Positions 26,525 to 47,428 of a DNA stretch of 64,000 nt are shown here, in pieces; position 1 is the first letter of the stretch; the number at the start of each line of letters is the position of its first letter. The notes beneath the pieces were generated by a model. It did no database searches and had not been told where the DNA came from. It saw nothing but the letters and a program-made list of their open reading frames with translations. The translations under genes and the position numbers were made by a program. Origin of the DNA: Streptomyces sp. CB02056 (GTDB taxonomy: Bacteria; Actinomycetota; Actinomycetes; Streptomycetales; Streptomycetaceae); the NCBI RefSeq assembly GCF_001905545.1, contig NZ_LIPD01000006.1, positions 186,001 through 250,000 on the forward strand. Reading direction: 5' to 3'.

Positions 26525-26692
26525 ATGTGCCGACGAGTCGCCTGCCGCACCTGCGGGAAGCCGGGCTTCGCCGGGTGCGGAATGCACGTGGAGCAGGTCC
26601 TGGCCGGGGTGCCGAAGTCCGCCCGGTGCGACTGCGCCGAGCAGGGCCGCAAGGGCAAGGGCTGGCTCGGCAGGCTGTTCGGCCGCAGCTGA
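26525..26692 (+). CDS. Small conserved Cys-rich protein, 55 aa
   Basis: A short protein beginning MCRRVACRTCGKPGFAGCG, with Cys pairs CxxC and a C-terminal CDC, followed by a basic tail GKGWLGRLFGRS. Small proteins with this Cys/His pattern (HVEQVLAGVP) are widespread in actinobacteria and probably bind zinc. The start was chosen at ATG following GGAGAACGGAGCAC. No function is known. It stands alone between the hotdog gene and the MFS gene. Confidence 0.72.
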   Translation: MCRRVACRTCGKPGFAGCGMHVEQVLAGVPKSARCDCAEQGRKGKGWLGRLFGRS

Positions 26693-26821
26693 TCCCACCC
26701 CGCGCCCGCCCCCACCCGGAGCGCACTCCCGTCCGTACGCCAACAACTGGCCAGCGTGGCGTAAAAGGTGACAGTAAGTCGGCCGAGTTCACGATCTTTC
26801 GGACAGGAGACGATCTCGGTA

Positions 26822-26850
26822 TTGATCTACGGACCGGTCACCTCTAGGTT
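26822..26850 (+). promoter_or_regulatory. Candidate vegetative promoter for the MFS/megasynthase genes
   Basis: TTGATC (-35) and TAGGTT (-10) are separated by exactly 17 bp, 51 bp upstream of the chosen MFS start. This is a good match to Streptomyces HrdB-type promoters. It lies in a locally AT-richer segment (26755-26870). No operator-like palindrome is obvious around it. Confidence 0.5.
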
Positions 26851-26901
26851 GCGGTGCAATGTCACACTGAGCCGCCCTACGGCGTCCCCGGGGGGAATAC
26901 C

Positions 26902-28167
26902 GTGCCGGACACCGCACTGGATGCACCGCAACTCGCCACGACCAAGCTGCCCCGGCCCTTCTACCGGCTGGCCGCGGGCGATGCCCTGAACACCTACGGC
27001 AGCCAGCTCGACCTCGTCGCGCTGAGTCTGTTCGCCTACGAGGCCTCCGGGAACGCGCTCGGCACGGCCGGGTACCTCGTCCTGCGACTGTCCGGCGGCC
27101 TCGCCGGCGGGCTGGTCGCCGGACGGCTGGTGGCCCGGCTGGACCGCCGGCGGCTGATGACGGGCTGCGCCCTGGCCCAGGCGCTGGCGCTGGTCGTCGT
27201 CGCCCTCGTCCCGGCCTCGCTGCGCATCCCCGTCCTCTACCCGCTCGCCGTGGTCCTCGGCGGCGCCGCCGCCGTGGCCGCCGTCGCCCTGCGGACCAGC
27301 ATCCCCGAGATGGTCGGCGCCGAGCGCCGCGCCCGCGCCAACAGCCTGATGGCGAGCTGCCGTTCCACCGCGATGGTGCTCGGCTTCGCCTCCGCGGGCG
27401 TGGTGGTGGCCTGGGCCGGATTCCGGGCCGCGCTGCTCATCGACGCGACCAGCTTCGTCCTGTTCGGGGCGCTGGTGGTCCGGCTGCCGCTGCCCACCCG
27501 GGCCGCGAAGGCGGAGGAGCCCGCGACCCCGCCGGAGGACCCCGCCCCGACGACCGGCAAGCGCCGCCCCCGGTGGCAGGCCCTGGTCGTCCTGCGGGCC
27601 GCCCCCGTGGTGGGCGCCATGGCGGGGATCCGGCTGCTGGACGCCTTCGGCTCCTCCGCCCACAACATCAGCCTGCCGGTCTTCGCCAACCAGTCGTCGC
27701 CCGACAACCCGGCCGCCCTGCTCGGCACCTTCTGGGCCACCTGGGCGATCGGCAACCTCGGCGCCCAGCAGCTGGTCTCCCGGTTCATGCTGCGCCGGGG
27801 CATCGAGCCCGGCGAGCGCGGCTTCGCGCTGGGCACCTGTCTGATGTCCGCCTGCTTCATCCTGGTCTTCACCGACCTGCCGACCCCGCTCTTCCTGCTG
27901 GTCGCGATCGGCGCCGGCCTCGGCGACGGCTTCACCGAGATCTCCTACACCACCCGGATCCAGGCCCTCGCCGACGAGCGGCGCGGCGAGGCCTTCGGCA
28001 TCCTCACCTCCGCCGAGAACGTCGGCATGGGCACCGGGATGCTGCTGAGCGGCTCGCTGCTCGCGGTGCTCAGCCCGCTCACCGTGGTCGGCGTCTCACA
28101 CGCCGTCCCGATCGTGCTGGCGCTCGCCTTCCTGGTGATGGTCGCCCGCGCCCGCCGCCGCCGCTGA
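26902..28167 (+). CDS. MFS transporter upstream of the hybrid PKS-NRPS
   Basis: A 421-residue membrane protein with two sets of hydrophobic helices separated by a polar loop rich in Pro, Glu and Ala (about residues 210-230). It resembles the macrolide-efflux/NRPS-linked MFS group (NTYGSQLDLVALSLFAYEASG at helix 1; LDAFGSSAHNISLPVFANQ at the start of the second half). GTG was chosen because GGGGGGA lies just upstream; an ATG 16 codons earlier is possible. It is co-directional with the megasynthase gene 192 bp downstream and probably exports or confers resistance to its product. Confidence 0.83.
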   Translation: MPDTALDAPQLATTKLPRPFYRLAAGDALNTYGSQLDLVALSLFAYEASGNALGTAGYLVLRLSGGLAGGLVAGRLVARLDRRRLMTGCALAQALALVVVALVPASLRIPVLYPLAVVLGGAAAVAAVALRTSIPEMVGAERRARANSLMASCRSTAMVLGFASAGVVVAWAGFRAALLIDATSFVLFGALVVRLPLPTRAAKAEEPATPPEDPAPTTGKRRPRWQALVVLRAAPVVGAMAGIRLLDAFGSSAHNISLPVFANQSSPDNPAALLGTFWATWAIGNLGAQQLVSRFMLRRGIEPGERGFALGTCLMSACFILVFTDLPTPLFLLVAIGAGLGDGFTEISYTTRIQALADERRGEAFGILTSAENVGMGTGMLLSGSLLAVLSPLTVVGVSHAVPIVLALAFLVMVARARRRR

Positions 28168-28330
28168 GCAGACGGCACACCTCCACCCACCACCGCACAC
28201 CACCGCACGTCCGCGGACACCTCCGCGCACCCGCGTACCCGCACACCTCCGCACACCCGGCGCCCCCGCGCCGTACGCGCCACTCACCTCCGCTCCCCCT
28301 CCCTGACCCGGGGCGGCCCACACCCGCGCC
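28168..28330 (+). repeat. C-rich spacer with degenerate CCGCACAC/CACCTCCGC repeats
   Basis: The spacer between the MFS and megasynthase genes is strongly C-rich on the plus strand and made of near-repeats such as CACCACCGCAC, CACCTCCGC and CCGCACACC. It has almost no stable self-complementarity and few G residues, so the transcript here would be largely unstructured. Function unknown. Confidence 0.45.
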
Positions 28331-28359
28331 CCGGCACCGATCCGAAAGGTGCCGAAATC

Positions 28360-41540
<13,181 letters not shown>

Positions 41541-41544
<4 letters not shown>

Positions 41545-43034
41545 GCACAACGGATGTGAGCACGGCGGAGGAGACGGACGAAGGGTGGGCGCGGCTGCTC
41601 AAGCTGCTCGACGAGCGCGAGATCGTGCTGCGCACCACCGGTGAGAAGCTCGGCTACCTGGCCCCCGCGGGAGCGATGGACGAGGAGGTCACCGGCCTCG
41701 TCCGGGCCCACCGCGACCGGCTGCTGACCATCCTGACCGGCGACGGGGCGGCGCTGTTCGCCGCCCCCGCCGGGGTGACCCAGTGGCGGCTGCGCAAGGC
41801 CCACCGCGCGGCGGCCGATCCGGCGGTGTGGAACATCACCCACCGGATCACCCTGCGCGGGCCGCTGGAGCCCGAGCGGCTGGCCGCCGCGCTGACGGCG
41901 GTGACCGAGCGGCACGAGAGCCTGCGGACCCGGTTCCTGGAGACCGAGCTCGGGGGGCTCCAGCAGGTGCTGCCGAACACCCCGCTGGACGTCCCGGTCG
42001 ACGACCTGCGCGGGCTCGCGCCCGCCGAACGGGACGCGGCCCTCGCCGCGGCCCTGGAGGCCGAGGTCGCCCGCCCGTTCGACCTGACCGCGCCCCCGCT
42101 GCTGCGCGCCCGGCTGCTGCGCCCGGCGGCGGAGGAGTGGGTGCTGCTGCTGACCATCCACCACATCGCGGTGGACGGCTGGTCGCTGGCCACCGTGCTG
42201 GCCGACCTGAGCGCGCTCTACCGTACGGGCGGGCCGCTGCCCGGGGAGGCCGGCCGGATGACCGACCACGCCTGCTGGGAACGGACGGTGGTCAACCGGG
42301 CCTCCATGGCGGCGGCCGCCGACCACTGGGCCGAGGTCCTCGGCGGCGCCTCGCTCGCGGCGGACCTGCCCACCGACCGGCCGCGTCCCGAGCAGCGCTC
42401 CGGACTCGGCGAGACGGCCGAGTTCCGGGTCCCGGCGGCGGTGGCCGAGGCGGTCGGGCGCTACGCCGCCGCCCGTTCCACCACCGCCTCGGCCGTCGTC
42501 GTGGCCGCGTTCGCCCGGCTGCTCGGCTCGCTCAGCGGCGCGTCGGAGACACTGATCCTGCTCTCCAACGCCAACCGCAGGCGGCCGGCCGACGAACGGG
42601 TGGTCGGCCTGCTCACCAGCAGCATGCCGATCCTGGTGCCCACCCGGAGCGAGAGCGGGTTCGGGGCCCTGGTGGACCACGCCGCCGAGGCGATCGCCTC
42701 CGCCCTCGACCACTCCCTGATGCCGTTCGGCCTGCTGGTCGAACCGCTGCGGGAGCGCGGCGTCCCCATGCCCGTCGGCTACCCGCAGGTCGTGCTCGCC
42801 GTCCAGAGCACCCCGCCGATCGGCCTCGACCTCCCCGGCCTGACCGCCGAGATCGAGGACATCCCCGGCCACTCCGCCCGCGCCGACTGCGCGTTCTCGC
42901 TCACCCCGGACGCCGACGGCTACCTCGGGCAGGTCGAGTACGACGCCGACCTGTTCGACCCGGGCACCGTCCGGGGCTGGCTGGACGCCCTGGTCGCGGA
43001 CCTGGCCCGGCAGTTGGAGGTCCCGCTCGGGTGA
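41541..43034 (+). CDS. Stand-alone TubC-docking/condensation-domain protein
   Basis: A 497-residue NRPS fragment. Residues ~12-60 (LLKLLDEREIVLRTTGEKLGY) match the TubC-type N-terminal docking domain, which binds the upstream enzyme's C-terminus. The rest is a C domain with HHIAVDGW (~210) and an intact His-His motif. There is no A, T or TE domain. GTG overlaps the megasynthase stop by 4 nt (GTGA). A terminal C domain without a T domain suggests it accepts the peptide from the megasynthase T domain and transfers it to a soluble amine or alcohol, releasing the product. It could also cooperate with a module encoded outside this locus. Confidence 0.86.
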
Positions 43035-43043
43035 CCCGACGGA

Positions 43044-43089
43044 CCCGGAGGCCCCGGTGGGCGGTACGCCGCCCACCGGGGCCTCCGGG
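43044..43089. terminator. Very strong bidirectional hairpin, 21-bp perfect arms
   Basis: Arms 43044-43064 and 43069-43089 are perfect inverted repeats, with loop TACG. It starts 10 bp after the stop of the condensation gene and ends 18 bp before the end of the convergent tgmC. It separates the PKS-NRPS locus from the graspetide cassette. Confidence 0.85.
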
Positions 43090-43106
43090 CATTCGGGGGA
43101 CGCCAG

Positions 43107-44228
43107 TCAGCACCCCGGGTTCAGCGGCCAGTACGGTCCGTCGGGCCGGTCGAGCCACACCCGCTGCCCGCTGCTGGTGATGCTGAACCCGTAACGCTCG
43201 CGGGTCGGGCGGCCGTTCGCGGCGTACAGGCGGTGGGCTGCTTCGAGCTCGGACCATAGGAGGCGCGGCCCGGCCTCGGCCACGGAGCCGTCGGGCCGCA
43301 GCTCTGCGATCGATCCCGCGCCGTCCCACAGGCAGGCGCCGACCGGCCGCCCGTCGTCCAGGTCGTAGTTCCATCCGAGCGGGCCGAGGGCGATGCTCAC
43401 CAGGAACCGGAAGTGCTCGTCCACGACGACGTCGGGGCCGAGTTCCGACGGGCGTGCGCCGACAGCGGGCAGGGCCGGGCGGCGGATGACGCCGCTGCCC
43501 CCGACCGTGCGCAACGGAATGAAGTAGGCGCCGGTCGGCAGGAACCGGCCGCCGGCCTCGGTGGCACCGCTCTTCTCCGCGCGGACGACGCCCGCGCCGA
43601 GCGGAGCGACGATCACACCGCCCCCCGCGAGCGCCTGCAGCCACGTCGTCGGAATGTGGTCGAGCCCGCAGGTGGCGATGATCGCGCCGAACGGGCCACC
43701 CGCATCGGTGAGGGTGGCCCCGTCGGCGGTGACCACGGTCGGCCGATAGGGCGTCGAGTCGAGCCGGCGCCGGGCCTCGGCCGTCACGTCCGGGTCGACG
43801 TCGACGGTCACGACCCGATCGGAGCCGTAGCGGTGGGCGAGCAGTGCGGCGTTGTAACCGGTGCCGGTACCGATCTCCTTCACCGGGCCGTCGACATCGT
43901 CGCCGAGCGCCTGCAGCATCGCGGCCATCAGCGACGGTTGTGTGGACGACGACGCGGCGTTCCCGCCGATCAGGTGGGTGACGAGGGGCCGGTTCGCGTA
44001 GACGGCCCGCAGCCACCCGGCGGCGTGGTCGGGGTCGTCGCCGGCAATCCGCTGCTGCCGGCCGTCAGGGCCCTGCCGGTAGAAGTACGGCACGAACAAG
44101 TGGCGGGGGACGTCGCGGAACGCGCGCTGCCACGCGGGGTCGACCAGGGAGCCGTCGGCGGTGAGCGCGTCGACCAGTGCGGCACGCAGGGCGTCGGCAG
44201 TCGGCTCGGCGGTGGTGGTGGTGGTCAC
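43107..44228 (-). CDS. tgmC: Graspetide-associated PCMT-like O-methyltransferase (TgmC-like)
   Basis: A 373-residue SAM methyltransferase of the protein-L-isoaspartate methyltransferase family. The SAM motif is EIGTGTGYNAALLAH (~145), and PRHLFVPYFY near the N-terminus matches PCMT-like proteins. In graspetide clusters such enzymes methylate an Asp carboxyl and can lead to aspartimide formation. The precursor core contains Ser-Asp-Gly-Gln, in which Asp-Gly is a favourable aspartimide site, so the same may occur here. The GTG start overlaps the ATP-grasp gene stop by 4 nt (GTGA). It is last in the operon and ends against a strong hairpin. Confidence 0.85.
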   Translation of the reverse strand: MTTTTTAEPTADALRAALVDALTADGSLVDPAWQRAFRDVPRHLFVPYFYRQGPDGRQQRIAGDDPDHAAGWLRAVYANRPLVTHLIGGNAASSSTQPSLMAAMLQALGDDVDGPVKEIGTGTGYNAALLAHRYGSDRVVTVDVDPDVTAEARRRLDSTPYRPTVVTADGATLTDAGGPFGAIIATCGLDHIPTTWLQALAGGGVIVAPLGAGVVRAEKSGATEAGGRFLPTGAYFIPLRTVGGSGVIRRPALPAVGARPSELGPDVVVDEHFRFLVSIALGPLGWNYDLDDGRPVGACLWDGAGSIAELRPDGSVAEAGPRLLWSELEAAHRLYAANGRPTRERYGFSITSSGQRVWLDRPDGPYWPLNPGC

Positions 44229-45220
44229 AGAGTGCCCTTCTGGAGCAGGTCGGCCAAGGCGGTGGTGATGGCATCACGGGTGCAGTCGATCCACGCCCAC
44301 TGCCCACCCGGATTCACGTCGACCAGCCAGTGCGTTCCGACCTGGTCCACGATCAGGTCGACAGCGGCATAGACGAGTCCGAGGCGCCACAGCATGTCCA
44401 GGATGCCCGTCCGGATGGGCACGGGGAGGCAGATCGGGGAGTATGCGAGGCGCTTGGAGTCGGTGCGCCAGTCGAGCCGCCCGGGGCCGTCCGGGGCGTC
44501 GATCCTGACGGGGAACAGTCGGCCGGCCACGCAGGTCACGCGGACTTCGTAGGCCTTGTCGGTGATCTCCTGCTGGTACAGGTGCGCGGTGAGGGCCACC
44601 CGCGGGTCGTCCCACCGGTCGGCGGGAACGCGGGTGGTGTAGATCTGCCCGCGCTGCCCGTTCTCGGTGTGGACGATACCGCCGAGCACCTTCGTGACGA
44701 TCCGGCCCCGGCACCGGTCCGCGAAGTCCCGCACCGCGGCGGGGTCGTTGGTCACCAAGGTCGCCGGGACCTGCAGGCCGGACTCCGCGGCGGCGGTGAG
44801 CTGTGCGGGCTTCGTACAGTCGGCGTTGCGCTCGGGACGGTTGACCCACAACACCTGTGGCAGGGAGCCGAGGACGCCGGCGAACCCGCGCTTCGCCTGC
44901 CCTGCGGCGAACCGCTGTTCCGGGCCGGACATGCTGTCGGGAAACCGGAACGTGGTGGGCTTGCGCCACCACACGGAGGTGAGCTCGGACAGGTCGATCC
45001 CTCGCAGGGGCCCGACGACGGCGCCGCCCCACGCACCGTCGGGCCGCAGCTCGGCACGCATGGTGATGCGCTGCGGGAAGTCCGCCACATCGGTGCGCCA
45101 GAACGGAACGCCTCGGGCGTTGAGCTCACGCAGGACGTAGTCGGCAGTGGGGTCGAGATCGTGGGTGATGACGAGCACGCGGGGCGGGACGCCCCGCGTG
45201 CTCCCGGTGCCGTGGGTCAT
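44225..45220 (-). CDS. tgmB: ATP-grasp ribosomal peptide maturase (MvdD/TgmB family)
   Basis: A 331-residue ATP-grasp ligase that activates Asp/Glu side chains of the precursor and joins them to Ser/Thr (ester) or Lys (amide) side chains. Features: N-terminal VLVITHDLDPTADYVLREL; VWWRKPTTFRF (~80), typical of the family; KPAQLTAAAESGL; and C-terminal HWLVDVNPGGQWAW, which holds the Mg/ATP ligands. The ATG overlaps the precursor stop by one nucleotide (TGATG), so expression is coupled. A perfect 14-bp inverted repeat lies within its first ~16 codons and could lower readthrough or translation relative to the precursor. Confidence 0.9.
   Translation of the reverse strand: MTHGTGSTRGVPPRVLVITHDLDPTADYVLRELNARGVPFWRTDVADFPQRITMRAELRPDGAWGGAVVGPLRGIDLSELTSVWWRKPTTFRFPDSMSGPEQRFAAGQAKRGFAGVLGSLPQVLWVNRPERNADCTKPAQLTAAAESGLQVPATLVTNDPAAVRDFADRCRGRIVTKVLGGIVHTENGQRGQIYTTRVPADRWDDPRVALTAHLYQQEITDKAYEVRVTCVAGRLFPVRIDAPDGPGRLDWRTDSKRLAYSPICLPVPIRTGILDMLWRLGLVYAAVDLIVDQVGTHWLVDVNPGGQWAWIDCTRDAITTALADLLQKGTL
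45173..45203 (-). promoter_or_regulatory. Perfect 14-bp hairpin inside the 5' end of tgmB
   Basis: GAGCACGCGGGGCG-GGA-CGCCCCGCGTGCTC. In the minus-strand mRNA it lies 17-47 nt downstream of the precursor stop codon, within tgmB codons ~6-16. Many RiPP operons have a hairpin right after the precursor gene to keep precursor mRNA in excess. Here the genes overlap, and the hairpin is inside coding sequence instead. Confidence 0.55.
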
Positions 45221-45495
45221 CAGTCGTCGTTCTGGTCGAAGTCGACGCTGATCACGGTCTGGCCGTCGCTCTCGGTCTGGCACCCCGACCCTTCCATGGT
45301 CGGCATGTCCAGGGCCACGCGACCGTCGATCAGGGACAGCTGCGTGTGCGGGTCGACGGTGACGGGGGGCAGCGGCATGACGGTCACGGGGTTGGTGACG
45401 GCGTCGAGCCCGAACGGTCGGGTGGCGAGCGGGCCGGACGGCTCGGTGTCGATGCCCATGTTCAGGGTGGGCAGTCGGTCGGTCAGGACGGACAT
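45220..45495 (-). CDS. tgmA: Graspetide precursor peptide (TgmA-like)
   Basis: A 91-residue precursor. The start is ATG with GAGGGAG about 8 nt upstream. The leader contains PFGLDAVTNPVTVMPLPPVTVD-type sequence with the conserved RPFGLD element used for recognition in this family. The C-terminal core region begins near TMEGSGCQTESDG and ends with an acidic tail (VDFDQNDD). It offers Thr/Ser donors (TMEGSG, TESDG, TVIS) and Asp/Glu acceptors for ester macrocycles. One Cys is present. It is first in the tgmABC operon and divergent from an XRE regulator. Ring positions cannot be set from sequence alone. Confidence 0.87.
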   Translation of the reverse strand: MSVLTDRLPTLNMGIDTEPSGPLATRPFGLDAVTNPVTVMPLPPVTVDPHTQLSLIDGRVALDMPTMEGSGCQTESDGQTVISVDFDQNDD

Positions 45496-45645
45496 GGTGG
45501 CGCTCCCTCGTTCTCGTTCGGACCGGTCCTCCCAGGGGGCGAGGATCGGTGGTCGTGCCGACGGCCGCACACGGGACGCCAGTCCGTGGACCGGGCTCCC
45601 CTCCCTGCGGACAACACCCGCACTGCTCTGAGTGACGCAACGAAA

Positions 45646-45651
45646 TCGTAC
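45646..45651 (-). promoter_or_regulatory. Candidate -10 element (TACGAT) for tgmA operon
   Basis: TACGAT on the minus strand is a fair match to TAnnnT. A -35 element at 17-18 bp would fall at about 45669-45674, inside the perfect inverted repeat, where the bases read CCCCTC and do not resemble TTGACA. This would fit a promoter that depends on a bound regulator. Weak evidence. Confidence 0.3.
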
Positions 45652-45662
45652 GGTGACGACTC

Positions 45663-45697
45663 GTGGGTGAGGGGGACACCCTGTCCCCCTCACCCAC
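45663..45697. promoter_or_regulatory. Perfect 16-bp inverted repeat, likely operator between tgmA and its regulator
   Basis: GTGGGTGAGGGGGACA-CCC-TGTCCCCCTCACCCAC, arms 45663-45678 and 45682-45697. It lies in the 338-bp divergent region, about 168 bp upstream of tgmA and 137 bp upstream of the XRE gene, and overlaps a candidate tgmA -35 position. The XRE regulator is the natural candidate to bind it. It could also form an RNA hairpin. Nothing else in this gap is recognised. Confidence 0.65.
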
Positions 45698-45833
45698 CGT
45701 GTACCGGCGTTCACCCGCAGCGGAGCCTGGTGCCCCAACTGCCCGCCGCCCTACCGTGGAACGGCTGTCGCCACCGGGTGTTCGTCCGGTTGAGGCAATT
45801 TCCCGGTGGCGGCGCCCAGCCGAGGAGATGCAC

Positions 45834-47072
45834 ATGTCCGATCTGCCCGAGGAACTCACCCCCGGTGAGCGCATCCGCATCATGCGCGAGCGTCGCGGGA
45901 TGACGCGCCCCGTGCTCGCCGGCCTGGTCGGCCGCAGCACTGATTGGCTCAAGAAGATCGAGAGCGGAGAACGCGCGATCAGCAGTCACGCGATACTGCT
46001 CAAACTTGCGTTCGCACTCGACGTGACCGATCTGTCAGTGCTGACCGGACCGGCCGGGGCCGCGCAGCCGGTCAGCACCGGCCGGCTGTTCCACCCCGCG
46101 TCGACCGCCATCTGGTCGACCCTCCTCGAACGCGGAACCCGGCCGCCGGCACCGGTCCCGGCGGGGATGACGGCCGCGACCTACGCCGCCGATGTCGATG
46201 CCGGGTGGCGCCTGTGGCACCACGCGGCGAACAACCGGACCGCCGTCGGGAACATCGCCCCGGACCTGATCCGGCACGGGGAGTCGCTGGCCCGCTCGGC
46301 CGGCGGCGACGACCGCCGCACCGCACTGGTGGGGCTCGCCTCGGCGTACCGGCTCGCGCAGCAGGTGATTGCGTACATCGGCCCGGCAGAGGCCGTGTGG
46401 ATGCTCGGTGACCGTGCCATGGCAGCCGCCGCCGACGCCGACGACCCGGCCGCCATGGGCGCCGCCGCATGGAACCTCGCGAACACCATGCGCGCCGTCG
46501 GTGAGCACGAAGGCGCCATGCTGATGGTGACCACGGCAGCCGACCGGCTGCGCCCGCACCTCGCCGACGGACCGCAGCACTGGCGGGGCCTGTACGGGGC
46601 GCTGCACCTGCACGCGGCGATCACCGAGGCGCGGGACGGACGGGACGGGATGGCGTGGAACCACTGGGACACGGCCGACAAGGTCGCGAAGTCACTGCCG
46701 GCCGGGTACACCGAGCTGTCGACGGTGTTCGGGCGGGCGAACGTCGACCTGCACGCGGTCAGCGTCTCCACCGAGTTGCGGAGCTCAGGCAAGGCACTGT
46801 CGCTGGCGGACGAGATCGACCCGGACTCGATCCCGTCGACGGAGCGCCGAACCAGGCTGTGGGTGGATGCGGCCCGGTCGCACATGCATCGGGGCGACCG
46901 GACCGCCGCGCTGCACGTGATGGGGATCGCGCTGCGGATCAGCCCGGAGACGGTCCGGTTCACACCCCAGGCTCGTTCGGTCGCGGCCGAGTTGTGGCGG
47001 AAGTCGCCGCGCGCGATGCGAGCGGAGACGTTGGAGCTCGCCGAGGCGGTGGGGATCACGACCGGCGTGTGA
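45834..47072 (+). CDS. XRE-family regulator with TPR-like C-terminus (graspetide cluster regulator)
   Basis: A 412-residue protein. The N-terminal HTH spans ~8-65 (GERIRIMRERRGMTRPVLAGLVGRSTDWLKKIESGERAI). The remaining ~340 residues are helical and resemble TPR-like repeats (for example AALVGLASAYRLAQQV and AAAWNLANTMRAVGEHEGA). Regulators of this form are often found beside ATP-grasp RiPP cassettes in Streptomyces. ATG was chosen with CGAGGAG 7-8 nt upstream; an ATG two codons earlier overlaps that site. It is divergent from tgmA and probably controls it through the 16-bp inverted repeat between them. Confidence 0.87.
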   Translation: MSDLPEELTPGERIRIMRERRGMTRPVLAGLVGRSTDWLKKIESGERAISSHAILLKLAFALDVTDLSVLTGPAGAAQPVSTGRLFHPASTAIWSTLLERGTRPPAPVPAGMTAATYAADVDAGWRLWHHAANNRTAVGNIAPDLIRHGESLARSAGGDDRRTALVGLASAYRLAQQVIAYIGPAEAVWMLGDRAMAAAADADDPAAMGAAAWNLANTMRAVGEHEGAMLMVTTAADRLRPHLADGPQHWRGLYGALHLHAAITEARDGRDGMAWNHWDTADKVAKSLPAGYTELSTVFGRANVDLHAVSVSTELRSSGKALSLADEIDPDSIPSTERRTRLWVDAARSHMHRGDRTAALHVMGIALRISPETVRFTPQARSVAAELWRKSPRAMRAETLELAEAVGITTGV

Positions 47073-47360
47073 CCCGAGGCGCAGCCCCGGCCCCGGAAAA
47101 TGACAACCGACCACATGGCGCGGGGAGATCGGATGCCCGCCGGAAGAGACCTGGAACATCCGGTTCGACGAGCCGACTTGAGCAAGGGGATCCAGTCGCG
47201 ATGATCGAGGCGAACACGCGACGAGGCCACAGGCGTCGGACCCGCGGCGAGCCGGTCGCGCGCACCGGGGCGCCGGATGAGGCCGTCGCCCTCCCAGAGG
47301 GCCTCGGCCCGACGACCTGAGGCGACGGACGCGGAGGACCGCTATCAGCACAACGGGCTT
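47073..47360. other. Intergenic region without a confident gene
   Basis: Between the XRE gene and the hairpin before the LPXTG gene. Two very short overlapping frames exist on the plus strand (47133-47204, 23 aa; 47201-47320, 39 aa), the first with a GGGGAGA site nearby. Their composition (Arg/Pro/Gly-rich, no motif) gives no support for function. Nothing else is seen. Confidence 0.4.
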
Positions 47361-47403
47361 CCGCTGCATGGGAAGTCGGACCGGCCGACTTCCCGTGCAG
47401 CGG
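47361..47403. terminator. Hairpin between the XRE gene and the LPXTG gene
   Basis: 19-bp arms (47361-47379 and 47385-47403) with one A/G (wobble) mismatch and a 5-nt loop. It closes the graspetide locus on its right side and lies just downstream of the convergent LPXTG gene's stop. Confidence 0.75.
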
Positions 47404-47428
47404 GTGGGCTCCATGGGCCACGCCGGCG

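Noticed and set aside
26768..26989. 73-codon frame at the 5' end of the MFS gene
   Set aside because: It overlaps the MFS gene in another frame and the likely promoter.
47133..47320. Two tiny overlapping plus-strand frames (23 and 39 codons) after the XRE gene
   Set aside because: No motif, poor composition, and no way to tell them from chance; kept only as a note in the intergenic entry.
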